Source: Streptomyces antimicrobicus
GTDB lineage: Bacteria; Actinomycetota; Actinomycetes; Streptomycetales; Streptomycetaceae
DNA: 64,000 nucleotides
Assembly (NCBI RefSeq): GCF_020532625.1
Contig: NZ_JAJAUY010000013.1
Location: forward strand, 19,721-83,720
Direction of reading: 5' to 3'
The notes beneath the pieces are model-generated. The model had not been told where the DNA came from. It was given only the letters and a program-made list of their open reading frames with translations, and searched no databases. Shown here in pieces: positions 15,948-24,383 of the stretch. A program made the translations under genes and the position numbers. Numbering within the stretch: position 1 is the first letter of the stretch; each line of letters starts with the position of its first letter.

Positions 15948-16523
15948 ATGGCTGTAAGCCTGTCCAAGGGCGGCAACGTCTCGCTGTCGAAGGAGGCTCC
16001 TGGCCTCAGCGCCGTCACCGTCGGCCTCGGCTGGGACGTCCGCACCACCACCGGCGTCGACTTCGACCTGGACGCCTCCGCCATCGCGGTCAACTCCCTG
16101 GGCAAGGTCGTCTCCGACAGCCACTTCGTCTTCTTCAACAACAAGTCCACCCCGGACCAGACCATCGTCCACACCGGTGACAACCGCACGGGCGAGGGCG
16201 CCGGCGACGACGAGGCCATCAACGTCAACCTGGCGGGCCTCCCCGCCGACGTCGACAAGATCGTCTTCCCCGTCTCGATCTACGACGCCGAGTCCCGCTC
16301 GCAGAACTTCGGCCAGGTCCGCAACGCCTACATCCGCGTCGTGAACCAGGCCGGCGGCGCCGAGATCGCCCGCTACGACCTCTCCGAGGACGCGGCCACC
16401 GAGACCGCCATGGTCTTCGGCGAGCTCTACCGCAACGGCGCCGAGTGGAAGTTCCGCGCCGTCGGCCAGGGCTACGCCTCGGGCCTGGCCGGCATCGCCC
16501 AGGACTTCGGCGTCAACGTCTGA
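15948..16523 (+). CDS. terD: TerD-family protein (tellurium resistance/calcium-binding type)
   Basis: A 191-residue cytoplasmic TerD-domain protein of normal length. Diagnostic segments are [39 protein letters not shown] (acidic calcium-site residues), [19 protein letters not shown] and ARYDLSEDA. TerD proteins bind Ca2+ and are linked to envelope stress and tellurite resistance; Streptomyces carries many copies with developmental roles. GAGGAAAGGG precedes the ATG. It stands alone, with a strong terminator after it and no other ter genes nearby. Confidence 0.92.
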   Translation: MAVSLSKGGNVSLSKEAPGLSAVTVGLGWDVRTTTGVDFDLDASAIAVNSLGKVVSDSHFVFFNNKSTPDQTIVHTGDNRTGEGAGDDEAINVNLAGLPADVDKIVFPVSIYDAESRSQNFGQVRNAYIRVVNQAGGAEIARYDLSEDAATETAMVFGELYRNGAEWKFRAVGQGYASGLAGIAQDFGVNV

Positions 16524-16564
16524 CCCCACCGGGCCCGGCGGCGGTGCTCCGGCACCCGCAGCAC

Positions 16565-16607
16565 GGCGGAAGCCCCCTCCCGGCCGTCCGGGGAGGGGGC
16601 TTTCGCC
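16565..16607 (+). terminator. Terminator after terD
   Basis: A stem of nearly 19 bp (left arm 16565-16583, right arm 16588-16607, one bulge) ending in a TTT-containing arm, 42 nt past the terD stop. Confidence 0.8.
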
Positions 16608-16628
16608 GTCAGCCGCTAGGGTCGGCCG

Positions 16629-17147
16629 GTGATGCTCGAATCCCTCTCCCCCCCGGACGGCACGCCGTGCGGGCCGGTGCTCGACGAGGTCACCGCGCTC
16701 TACGCCTCCAACCGGGCGTTCTTCGAGCTCAGCGGCGACTTCCCCGACCCCGCCCGGATCACCTCCGGCCAGGTCGCCCGGGCCCTCGCCGCAGAGCTGG
16801 CACAGCCCGGCGCCGAAGTGCTGCTGGCCCGCTGCGGCGGCCGGCTCGTCGGGCTCGCCGCCACCTTGGCCCACCACCCCGACCCCGCCGCCGGGGACCC
16901 GGACCCGTGGATCGGCCTGCTGCTGATCGAGGCCGGCGCCCACCGGCGCGGCCACGGCCGCGCCCTCGCCGGCCGGGTCGAGGACCGGTTCCGCGCCGCC
17001 GGGCGGGACGGCGTACGCCTCGCCGTGCTGGACGACAACCCCGGCGGGCTGGCGTTCTGGCGGGCGCAGGGCTACGCCTTCCTGCGCCACGCCCGCGACC
17101 TTGAGCGCGGCCGGGCCTGCACGGTGCTGCGCAAACCCCTGGCATGA
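16629..17147 (+). CDS. GNAT-family N-acetyltransferase
   Basis: A 172-residue GNAT protein. The acetyl-CoA pyrophosphate loop is visible as IEAGAHRRGHGRALAGRV (R/Q-x-x-G-x-G/A type). The C-terminal motif B is VLDDNPGGLAFWRAQGY. The substrate is unknown. Overlapping GTG and ATG starts (16629, 16632) are equivalent. TAGGGT ends six nt before the GTG, so it is probably leaderless with its promoter just after the terD terminator. Confidence 0.82.
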   Translation: MMLESLSPPDGTPCGPVLDEVTALYASNRAFFELSGDFPDPARITSGQVARALAAELAQPGAEVLLARCGGRLVGLAATLAHHPDPAAGDPDPWIGLLLIEAGAHRRGHGRALAGRVEDRFRAAGRDGVRLAVLDDNPGGLAFWRAQGYAFLRHARDLERGRACTVLRKPLA

Positions 17148-17228
17148 CCCTTCCGGGCCGCGGAAGCCGGTGCCCGGGGGCGGGGCGGAGGCGGAGGCGG
17201 AAGCGGAAGCGGGCGTCCGGGGCGGAGG

Positions 17229-18647
17229 TCAGCGGCGCGGTGCCTTCGGCCGGTCCTGCCCGTACAGCCAGACGTCCCACACCTCGTCCAGGTCCTGCCC
17301 GGTCCGCTCCTCGGCGTAGGCGGTGAAGTCGGCCGTGGTGGCGTTGCCGTGGCGGCGCTCGGCCGCCCAGCCGCGGACCAGGTCGAAGAAGGCCTCGTCC
17401 CCGGCCTCCTGCCGGATCCGGTGCAGCACCATCGCCCCGCGGTAGTACACGGGGGCGTCGGAGATCCGCGCGGGCCCCGGCGGCACGGCCGGCGGGAACG
17501 CCGCCCAGTCCTCCAGGGCCGAGGGATCGACGTCGGTGTCACCGTCGAGGAAGGCCTCGAAGCGCTCCTGCGCGCGGACTCCCCCGTGCTGCTCGCTCCA
17601 CAGCCACTCGGCGTACGTCGCGAACCCCTCGTTGAGCCACATGTCCTTCCAGGACGCGGGCGAGACGCTGTCGCCGAACCACTGGTGGGCCGTCTCGTGC
17701 ACCACCAGCTCCACCTCGGGCGCCCCCGAGTACACGGGCCGGGTCTGGGTCTCCAGCGCGTACCCGAGGGTGCCGGAGCGTTCGACGATCGCCCCCGCCG
17801 AGGCGAACGGGTACGGGCCGAACAGCCGGCTGCCCCAGTCCACGACCTCCGGCAGCCGCTCCAGCGCGGGGGCACTGCCGGCGGCCTCCTCCGGGACGAC
17901 CGCGTTCAGCACGGGCACACCGCCCGGGCTGCGGGTCGTGGAGATCTTGTAGCGGCCGATCGCCGCGGTCGCCAGATAGCTCGCCATCGGCTCGGCCGCA
18001 TGCCAGGCGAAGACCGTACGGCCCTGCCCGTCGTCGGCGCGGGAGCGCAACTCGCCGTTGGACACCGCCTCGTAGCCCTGCGGCACGCGCAACGTGATGT
18101 CGTACGTCGCCTTGTCGCTGGGGTGGTGGTTGCCGGGGAACCAGGCCATGGACCCCACCGGCTCACCGACGCCGACCGCGCCGTCGTCCGTGCGGATCCA
18201 GCCCTCCTCGGAACCGTCGCCGTCCTCGACGGTCCGCGGACGTCCGGCGTAGCGGACCTCGGCGCGGAACTCCTCGCCCTTCTCCAGCTCGCCCGCCGGA
18301 CGGATCGTCAACTCGTGGCCGGTCCGGTTGAACCGGGCCCCGGCCCCCTGCACCGTCACACCCTGGACGTCGAGGCCGTCGAGGTCGAGGTTGAAGGAGC
18401 TCAGCCCCTGCGTGGCGGTGGCCGTCAGCACGGCCGTGCCGGACAGCCGGCCGGTGTCGGGCTCGTAGGTCAGGTCGAGGCCGTAGTGCCGGACGTCGTA
18501 CCCGCCGTTGCCGGCCTTGGGGAAGAACGGGTCGCGCAGCCCGGACGCGCCCGGCCGCCCCTGCACCGTGGTGCCGGTGCACGCCGTGGTGACGGCGAGC
18601 AGGGCGACGACGGCGGGGGCGGCGAGGCGGAGCGCGCGGTGGACCAC
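17229..18647 (-). CDS. Secreted M1-family zinc aminopeptidase
   Basis: A 472-residue gluzincin. The zinc motif HETAHQWFGD (HExxH) and the third ligand Glu in NEGFATYAEW lie at the normal 18-residue spacing. The substrate-anchoring exopeptidase motif reads GTLGYALET, a variant of the usual GAMEN. An N-terminal hydrophobic segment (ALRLAAPAVVALLAVTTAC) suggests secretion, perhaps as a lipoprotein with a poor lipobox. The real start is probably GTG at 18647, because TAGGAT ends seven nt before it (leaderless) and the longer ORF would read through simple repeats. It trims peptides outside the membrane. Confidence 0.87.
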   Translation of the reverse strand: MVHRALRLAAPAVVALLAVTTACTGTTVQGRPGASGLRDPFFPKAGNGGYDVRHYGLDLTYEPDTGRLSGTAVLTATATQGLSSFNLDLDGLDVQGVTVQGAGARFNRTGHELTIRPAGELEKGEEFRAEVRYAGRPRTVEDGDGSEEGWIRTDDGAVGVGEPVGSMAWFPGNHHPSDKATYDITLRVPQGYEAVSNGELRSRADDGQGRTVFAWHAAEPMASYLATAAIGRYKISTTRSPGGVPVLNAVVPEEAAGSAPALERLPEVVDWGSRLFGPYPFASAGAIVERSGTLGYALETQTRPVYSGAPEVELVVHETAHQWFGDSVSPASWKDMWLNEGFATYAEWLWSEQHGGVRAQERFEAFLDGDTDVDPSALEDWAAFPPAVPPGPARISDAPVYYRGAMVLHRIRQEAGDEAFFDLVRGWAAERRHGNATTADFTAYAEERTGQDLDEVWDVWLYGQDRPKAPRR

Positions 18648-18680
18648 GCGTCCGATCCTAAGCGCCGGGTACGACGCGCA

Positions 18681-18774
18681 CGGACCGGACGGGACCGGAC
18701 CGGACGGGAGTGGACCGGACCGGACGGGGCCGGAGCGCACGGGACCGGACCGCACAGGACCGGACCGCGGCAGG
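18681..18774. repeat. GGACCGGAC-type simple repeats
   Basis: Irregular tandem 5- to 10-bp units (GGACCGGACGG and variants) fill the short gap between hbpS and the M1 peptidase gene. They generate spurious Arg/Ser/Gly/Pro reading frames on both strands. Confidence 0.7.
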
Positions 18775-18776
18775 GG

Positions 18777-19319
18777 CTAGTTGTTCAGGGAGTCGACGCC
18801 GGCCTTGGCGTACTTCTCGTCCAGGTCGCCGCTCGGCGCGCCGGCCACACCGATGCCCGCGACCGGGGCGCCGTCCTTCTGGACGGGGGCGCCGCCGCCG
18901 AGGAACAGGGTGCCGGGGATGTCCTTGAGGTTCGGCGCCTGGGCGAGGCGGCCGACGAGCACGGAGGTCGGGGCGTTCCAGGACACCGCGGTGAAGGCCT
19001 TGCGCTGCGCGGACTCGTACGACTGCGGGCCGGCGCCGTCGCCGCGCAGGGTGACGATCGTGTTGCCGTTGCGGTCGACGACCGCGACCGTCACCTTCTG
19101 GTTCTCCTTCTGCGCCGCCTCCAGCGCGGCCTGCGCGGCGCGGGTCGCGGCACCGATCGTCAGGTGCGTGCTGGTGGTGAAGGTCTGGTCGTCGCTCTTC
19201 TTGGCGACGGCGGCGGGCGCGGAGGCCGGCGCGGCGGTGGCACTGACGGCCCCGAAGGCACCGGCCCCCAGGGCGACGGCGAGGGCGGTACCGGTGAGGA
19301 CGCGGGTGCGGTTGTTCAT
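18777..19319 (-). CDS. hbpS: Secreted haem-binding/redox-sensing protein HbpS
   Basis: A 180-residue GlcG/HbpS-family protein with an export signal (MNNRTRV then a hydrophobic core ending ATAAPASA). The domain begins LTIGAATRAAQAALEAAQ and contains VTVAVVDRNGNTIVTLRGDGA and the GTLFLGGGAPV loop. In S. reticuli, HbpS is extracytoplasmic, binds haem and iron, and modulates the sensor kinase SenS. The identification rests on the family match and on the divergent senS-senR pair. The ATG is 367 nt from senS across an operator-rich gap. Confidence 0.88.
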   Translation of the reverse strand: MNNRTRVLTGTALAVALGAGAFGAVSATAAPASAPAAVAKKSDDQTFTTSTHLTIGAATRAAQAALEAAQKENQKVTVAVVDRNGNTIVTLRGDGAGPQSYESAQRKAFTAVSWNAPTSVLVGRLAQAPNLKDIPGTLFLGGGAPVQKDGAPVAGIGVAGAPSGDLDEKYAKAGVDSLNN

Positions 19320-19433
19320 GTCGGCATCTCCTGTGACGGGGACGGGCTCGGTGCTCCGCCTGCTGCACCTCCATGCTGGGTCCGCACCCCCCGCCCGCCG
19401 GTCCCCGGACCGGCTGCCCCCGGCTGCCGCACC

Positions 19434-19453
19434 GGATGACCCCGGGGTCATCC
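19434..19453. promoter_or_regulatory. Perfect 20-bp palindrome between hbpS and senS
   Basis: GGATGACCCCGGGGTCATCC is a perfect palindrome located 115 bp upstream of hbpS. It is a candidate operator, or terminator-like structure, in the divergent control region. The protein that binds it is unknown; SenR is a candidate. Confidence 0.45.
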
Positions 19454-19488
19454 GATCGGTCGATGCGCGCCCGGGGCACAGGGCTTTG

Positions 19489-19570
19489 GCTGGACGTCGA
19501 GGGGACGTCGGACGCAGGACGACGACGTGGGACGTCGACGTGGGTCGTCCACGCGGGTCGTCCACGCGGC
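19489..19570. promoter_or_regulatory. Cluster of direct and inverted repeats, candidate SenR sites
   Basis: The 13-mer GGGTCGTCCACGC occurs twice in exact tandem (19542-19554, 19555-19567). Just before it are several GGACGTCG units, and CGTGG/CCACG inverted pairs overlap them. SenR of S. reticuli is known to bind repeats upstream of hbpS, which makes this the best candidate region. Binding itself is inference. Confidence 0.5.
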
Positions 19571-19686
19571 GCGACGGCCCGGGGCGTCCGCACCGGACGA
19601 CGACGCCGGCCCCGCTTCGTCGCCGCGAGGCCCCCGCCGGCGCGCCGGGGGAGGATGGTCGCAGGCAGGCGCACCAGGAGAGAGCA

Positions 19687-20877
19687 GTGAACGAAGTGAA
19701 CGCCGCGGGAGAGCGGACCCGGGTGCTGGCCGCCGTCATGCACACGGCGTTCTTCCTGCTGCTCGGCGCCTCCCTCCTGCGCTTCCTGCTGCGCCACCCG
19801 GGCGAGCCCCGCACCCCCTGGATCATCGCCCTGAGCCTGGCCCTGGCCCTGCTCTACGTCCTCGGACCCGCCCTCGGCGCCGCACCGACCCTGCGCCGCC
19901 TGCTCTGGCTCGGCCTGGTCGTCGCGACCTGGCTGGTGCTGGTCGTCCTCGCGCCCAGCTTCGCCTGGTGCGCCGTACCGCTCTTCTACACCGCTCTGCG
20001 CACCCTGCCGCCGCGGGCCGCGGTCGCCCTGGTCGCCCTGCTCACCGTCTTCGTCGTGCTCGCCCAGCTCGAACTGGCCGACACCTTCGACCCCAACCTG
20101 ATCGTGGCACCGCCTGCCGTCGCCGCCATCGCCACCGCCGTCTTCATCCACATGGAACGGCAGAGCCAGGCCCAGCGCGGCCTGATCGACGACCTGATCC
20201 GCACGCGCCGTGAGCTGGCCGCCACCGAACGCCGCGAGGGCACCCTCGCCGAGCGGCAGCGCCTGTCCATGGAGATCCACGACACCCTCGCCCAGCACCT
20301 GTCCAGCCAGCAGATGCTCCTCCAGGCCGCCGACCGCACCTGGGACACCGACCCCGCCACCGCCCGCGCCCACGTCCGCACCGCCACCGGCATCGCCGCC
20401 CGCGGCCTGGCCGAGGCCCGCCGCCTGGTGCACGACCTGGCCCCGCCCGAGCTGGCCGGCGGCGCCGGACTGCCCGACGCGCTGCGGGCCCTGGACGCCG
20501 GACCCGACATCACCGTCCGCTTCCACCTGGAGGGCACCCCCGTCCCCCTGCCCGACCGCGCCCAGTCCGCGCTGCTGCGCATCGCCCAGGGCGCGCTGGC
20601 CAACGTACGGGAGCACTCGCACGCCCGGACCGCCGCGCTGACCCTGTCCTTCCTCGGCGACCAGGTCGTCCTGGACATCGCCGACGACGGCCGCGGATTC
20701 ACCGCGCCGCACCCCAGCGGCACCGACCGCGGCCACGGCCTGCCCGCGATGCGCGCCCGGGCCGGCCAGCTCGGCGGCACCCTGACCGTGGAATCGGCGC
20801 CCGGCGAGGGAACGGTCCTCTCGGCGGCCATTCCCCTGGACAGCACCCCGCACCACAGAACGGACCCCGGGCCATGA
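19687..20877 (+). CDS. senS: Sensor histidine kinase SenS
   Basis: A 396-residue NarL-class sensor kinase. About five hydrophobic segments fill residues 10-160. A HisKA_3 dimerisation helix carries the phospho-acceptor His in RLSMEIHDTLAQHL. The ATPase domain has the N-box region (LRIAQGALANVREHSHA), DIADDGRGF and GHGLPAMRARA. GTG start with AGGAGAG upstream. The stop overlaps senR by four bases (ATGA). It pairs with HbpS, encoded divergently, which modulates autophosphorylation in S. reticuli. Confidence 0.88.
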   Translation: MNEVNAAGERTRVLAAVMHTAFFLLLGASLLRFLLRHPGEPRTPWIIALSLALALLYVLGPALGAAPTLRRLLWLGLVVATWLVLVVLAPSFAWCAVPLFYTALRTLPPRAAVALVALLTVFVVLAQLELADTFDPNLIVAPPAVAAIATAVFIHMERQSQAQRGLIDDLIRTRRELAATERREGTLAERQRLSMEIHDTLAQHLSSQQMLLQAADRTWDTDPATARAHVRTATGIAARGLAEARRLVHDLAPPELAGGAGLPDALRALDAGPDITVRFHLEGTPVPLPDRAQSALLRIAQGALANVREHSHARTAALTLSFLGDQVVLDIADDGRGFTAPHPSGTDRGHGLPAMRARAGQLGGTLTVESAPGEGTVLSAAIPLDSTPHHRTDPGP

Positions 20878-21497
20878 CGACGATCCTGCTGTGCGACGAC
20901 CACGTCGTGGTCCGGGCCGGCCTGCTGGCACTCCTCGGCAGCGAACCCGACATCGAGGTCCTCGGCGAGGCCGGCAGCGGCGAGGAAGCCGTGGCCCTGG
21001 CCGCCAAACTGCGCCCCGACGTGGTCCTCATGGACCTCCAACTCGGTCCGGGCATCGACGGCGTGGAAGCCACCCGCCGCATCACGGCCCTGCCCGAGCC
21101 TCCGCACGTCCTCGTCCTGACCACGTACGACACCGACGCCGACATCACCCGTGCGATCAACGCCGGGGCCACCGGCTATCTGCTGAAGGCCGAGCGGCCG
21201 GAGGAGCTGTTCGCGGCGATCCACTCCGCGGCCCAGGGCCACACCACCCTCTCGCCACCGGTCGCCAACCGTGTGATGGCCCAGATGCGCGGGGCGCGTC
21301 CCACCCTGACCGACCGCGAACTGGACATCCTGGGCCAGCTCGCCCACGGCCTGGGGAACCGGGAGATCGCCCGGGCCCTGTTCATCAGCGAAGCCACGGT
21401 CAAGACGCACCTGGGCCGCATCTACGACAAACTCGGCGTGGACACCAGGGCTGGCGCAGTTGCGGTGGCCAAGGAGCAACGCCTTCTGCCGTCGTAG
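20874..21497 (+). CDS. senR: Response regulator SenR (NarL/LuxR type)
   Basis: A 207-residue regulator. The receiver domain has the acidic pair CDD near the N-terminus, the phospho-acceptor Asp in VVLMDLQLG, and the Lys in YLLKAERP. The LuxR HTH is LTDRELDILGQLAHGLGNREIARALFISEATVKTHLGRIYDKL, shown here only to locate it at about residues 143-185. It is translationally coupled to senS. Its expected targets are hbpS and haem/oxidative-stress genes. Confidence 0.88.
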   Translation: MTTILLCDDHVVVRAGLLALLGSEPDIEVLGEAGSGEEAVALAAKLRPDVVLMDLQLGPGIDGVEATRRITALPEPPHVLVLTTYDTDADITRAINAGATGYLLKAERPEELFAAIHSAAQGHTTLSPPVANRVMAQMRGARPTLTDRELDILGQLAHGLGNREIARALFISEATVKTHLGRIYDKLGVDTRAGAVAVAKEQRLLPS

Positions 21498-21978
21498 CCG
21501 AGCCGGGCCGGGCTCCGCTCCGGCTCGGCTGCGGTGGGGCCGGGTCGGGCCAGCGGCCGGGCTACGACAGAAGCGGCCCCTGTCCCCGGGCCAAGCCGGG
21601 CCGGGCTCCGCTCCGGCTCCGCTGCGGTGGGGCCGGGTGGGGCCAGGGGGCCGGGCTGCGGCAGGAGCGGCCCGCGCACCCCGGCCAGGCCGAGCCGGGG
21701 CGCTCCGGGTCGACGTCAGGGGGCCGGGGGCTCCGGGTGGGGGTGTGCGGGACTGCATGATTTATGGCGGATCCGGACGATCCAGCACCTTGCGCGGCGG
21801 TTACGCCACAAATCACGCTTTACGTCCCGCACACCCCCACCCTCCGCCCCCGACCCAGCCGGGCTACGACAGGAGCGGCCCCTGTCCCCGGGCCGAGCCG
21901 GGCCGGGCCCTGCTCCGGCTCCGCTGCGGTGGGCCCGGGTCGGGCCAGGGGGCCGGGCTGCGGCGGGAGCGGCCCCTG
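21497..21978. repeat. About 93-bp direct repeats surrounding hairpin copy 2
   Basis: Near-identical units starting GCCGAGCCGGGCCGGG or GCCAAGCCGGGCCGGG begin at 21497, 21590 and 21892, with a partial unit at 21859-21891. The long-hairpin element at 21718-21856 sits inside this array, after the end of the second unit. No coding function is apparent. Confidence 0.7.
21718..21856. repeat. Long-hairpin repeat element, copy 2 (inverted)
   Basis: An outer 18-bp inverted repeat lies at 21736-21753 / 21824-21841, and an inner 12-bp pair at 21758-21769 / 21804-21815. The unequal linkers TGCA and CGCTTTAC are in mirror order to copy 1. One outer-arm pair differs between the copies: T-A in copy 1, G-C here, changed on both sides, so pairing is preserved. 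The central loop is unrelated to that of copy 1. Confidence 0.8.
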
Positions 21979-22136
21979 TGGTGGGGGGTCGGGCTGGTTC
22001 GGTCGGTGGAATCCGGTCGGGGCAGCCCTGTCTTCGGCCAAGCCGGGCGCCAGCCTTGTCGTGCACCTGCCGTATGCGGCATTCCGCTGGCAGCCTCGCC
22101 AGGGCCACCCACGGCCCACCCCGCGAAGGAGCCAGA

Positions 22137-23255
22137 GTGTCCCACCCGCACTCCCCGCGCCCCCGCCCGGCAACCCCGGTCGCCCTCGCCCTGGCGACAC
22201 TGGCCGCGGCCTGCCTGGCCACGGCGACCCCCGCCGCGGCGATCCCGGCGGCGGCAGCCGCCCCCGCGCCCGGCCCCGCCCTCGGCACCGGCCTGAGCCA
22301 GCACGCCGGCGCCGTCCCTCTCACCACGTACTGGACCGGCACGACCTACCAGCTCCGCGACCCCACCCGCGGCGACACCCGCACCCTCGACGCCATGAAC
22401 CAGAGCACCGGCTCCGGTGGCGTCCTGTTCACCGACCCCGACAACACCTGGGGCGACGGCACCCCCGCCCACCGCCAGACCGCCGCCGTCGACGTCCAGT
22501 ACGGCTCCGCCGTGACCTGGGACTTCTACCTGGCGGCCTTCGGCCGCAAGGGCGTCCGCGGCGACGGCCGCGGCGTCACCTCCCGCGTCCACGTCGGCTC
22601 CGCCCACCCCGGCGCCCACTGGGACGACAGCTGCGGTTGCGTCGGCTACGGCGACGGCGCCCCCGGCGGCAAGGCCCCCACCTCGCTCGACATCGTCGGC
22701 CACACCCTCGCCCAGGGCCTCGTCAGCAGCACCGGCAACCTCGCCTACAGCGGCGAGCCCGGCGCCCTGCGCGTCGCGACCGCCGACATCCTCGCCGCGG
22801 GCGGCGAATTCTTCGCCGACAACCCCACCGACGTCGGCGACTACCTCTTCGGCGAGCGCCTCCAGCCCGACGCGCCCCTGCGCCGCATGGACCGCCCCAG
22901 CTCCGACGGCCGCTCCCCGGACTACTGGTCCAAGGACATCGGCCGGCTCGACCCCTACGCCGCCTCGGGTCCGGCCCGCCACTTCTTCTACCTCCTCGCC
23001 GAAGGCAGCGGCACCAAGACGATCAACGCGGTCACCTACGACTCCCCCACCCACGACGGCTCCCGGCTCCCCGGCATCGGCCGCGACAAGGCCCTGCGCA
23101 TCTGGTACCGCGCCCTGACCCTGAACATGACCTCCACCACCTCCTACGCCGGCGCCCGCACCGCCACCCTGCGCGCCGCCACCGACCTCTACGGACCCGC
23201 GAGCCCGGAGGCCACCGCCGTGGCCGCCACCTGGACGGCGGTCAACGTCCGCTGA
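22137..23255 (+). CDS. Secreted M4 (thermolysin-like) homologue with degenerate active site
   Basis: A 372-residue protein with an N-terminal export signal and no pro-domain, followed by a clear M4 fold. AVDVQYGSAVTWDFYLAAFGR, VHVGSAHPGAHWDD, LVSSTGNLAYSGEPGAL and the C-terminal GIGRDKALRIWYRAL...TDLYG line up with thermolysin-family sequences. The catalytic HExxH reads HTLAQ, the third zinc-ligand segment NESxSD reads RVATAD, and the NGGVHxNSG histidine loop is PYAASGPAR. Only the first zinc His remains, so it cannot be a normal metalloprotease. A binding or decoy role is possible. GTG start at 22137 after AAGGAG. Confidence 0.82.
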   Translation: MSHPHSPRPRPATPVALALATLAAACLATATPAAAIPAAAAAPAPGPALGTGLSQHAGAVPLTTYWTGTTYQLRDPTRGDTRTLDAMNQSTGSGGVLFTDPDNTWGDGTPAHRQTAAVDVQYGSAVTWDFYLAAFGRKGVRGDGRGVTSRVHVGSAHPGAHWDDSCGCVGYGDGAPGGKAPTSLDIVGHTLAQGLVSSTGNLAYSGEPGALRVATADILAAGGEFFADNPTDVGDYLFGERLQPDAPLRRMDRPSSDGRSPDYWSKDIGRLDPYAASGPARHFFYLLAEGSGTKTINAVTYDSPTHDGSRLPGIGRDKALRIWYRALTLNMTSTTSYAGARTATLRAATDLYGPASPEATAVAATWTAVNVR

Positions 23256-23320
23256 CCCCCGGCCGGGGCGGACGCCACCGCCCGCCCCGGCCGCCCCCGG
23301 CGCATGACACCATCGGAGGC

Positions 23321-23824
23321 GTGCTCGACATCGGCTACTCCCTCTCCCGGCGCTTCCCGGACCCCCCGCAGACCGACTACCGGACCGCGGACGTCCACAC
23401 CCTGCGCCACGACCTCTTCTGCGGCGACGTCTACCTCGCCGACACCAAGGAGGACCGGGAACTGTCCACAGCCTGGGGATGGGTGCCCGTGCTCGACTTC
23501 GCCTGGGCCCTGTGCGACATCGTCGAGCAGCTCGACCAGGACCCCCACGGCAGCCGCGCCTCCCGCAGCCAGTACGCCGAGCTCGACTTCACCGAGTCCA
23601 CCGACCGCATGCTCTTCGAACGCCGCTTCGGCTGGGTCGACATCGAAGCCGACTGGATGCCCGCGGAAGAACCCCCGCTCACCTTCGCCCACCGCCTCCT
23701 GCGCCGCGAGGCCCGCGACTTCCTGCACGACCTGATCGCCGACCTGACCGACATGCACGAAGGCCTCGCCGACAACCCGACCATCTGGACGCTCCAGTCC
23801 CGCTTCCCCCGCGTCCCCGCCTGA
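23321..23824 (+). CDS. Conserved hypothetical protein
   Basis: A 167-residue acidic soluble protein with no signal or membrane segment. I do not recognise a characterised domain. It is rich in Trp/Asp (GWVPVLDFAWALCDIVEQLDQ; FGWVDIEADWM) and ends in a helical, charged C-terminal third. GTG start with GGAGGC immediately before it. It lies 65 nt after the pseudo-M4 gene on the same strand, and codon use is typical of a real gene. Confidence 0.7.
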   Translation: MLDIGYSLSRRFPDPPQTDYRTADVHTLRHDLFCGDVYLADTKEDRELSTAWGWVPVLDFAWALCDIVEQLDQDPHGSRASRSQYAELDFTESTDRMLFERRFGWVDIEADWMPAEEPPLTFAHRLLRREARDFLHDLIADLTDMHEGLADNPTIWTLQSRFPRVPA

Positions 23825-23883
23825 CCCGGTAGCCGGCCGTGCGCCGGCGCAGCGCCGCCGCACCGGCGCGCACCGGCGCGCGC

Positions 23884-24354
23884 CTAGGCCGCGAACCGCG
23901 CCAGCGCCTCGTCCGTCAGCCGGTACACCGTCCACTCGTCCTGCGGACGCGCCCCCAACCGCTCGTAGAACTCGATCGCGGGCCGGTTCCAGTTCAGCAC
24001 CGACCACTCCAGCCGCTCGTAACCCCGCGCCACGCAGATCCGCGCCAACTCCGCCATCAGCTCCCGCCCGTACCCGCCGCCGCGCGCCTCCGGGCGGACG
24101 TACAGGTCCTCCAGGTAGATCCCGTGGACACCGCGCCACGTGGAGAAGTTCAAGAACCACAACGCGAAACCGACGACCTCCCCCTCGGCCGTCTCCGCGA
24201 GGTGCGCGAACGCCGCCGGCCGCTCCCCGAACAGCGCGGCACCCAGCTGCTCCTCCGTCGTGCGCACCTCGTGCAGGCACTTCTCGTACTCCGCCAGCTC
24301 GCGGATCATGGCCAGAAGGGCCGGAACGTCATCGATCGTGGCTCTACGAATCAT
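23884..24354 (-). CDS. GNAT acetyltransferase, diamine/spermidine acetyltransferase-like
   Basis: A 156-residue GNAT domain. Acetyl-CoA site: DLYVRPEARGGGYGRELM. C-terminal motif: WSVLNWNRPAIEFYERLGA. GFALWFLNFSTWRGVHGIYLEDL is typical of the SAT1/thialysine acetyltransferase subgroup, so an amine substrate is likely. TAGGCT ends six nt before the ATG, so it is probably leaderless. Confidence 0.85.
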   Translation of the reverse strand: MIRRATIDDVPALLAMIRELAEYEKCLHEVRTTEEQLGAALFGERPAAFAHLAETAEGEVVGFALWFLNFSTWRGVHGIYLEDLYVRPEARGGGYGRELMAELARICVARGYERLEWSVLNWNRPAIEFYERLGARPQDEWTVYRLTDEALARFAA

Positions 24355-24383
24355 GCGCGCAGCCTAAGCGGCGAACCCCGCCC

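Noticed and set aside
18681..18774. N-terminal extension of the M1 peptidase (MRSGPVRSGP...)
   Set aside because: It is only translated simple repeats. The GTG at 18647 follows a -10 hexamer and gives a normal export signal.
21497..21978. Possible CRISPR or integron attachment array
   Set aside because: Repeat length, absence of short unique spacers and lack of cas or integrase genes argue against it.
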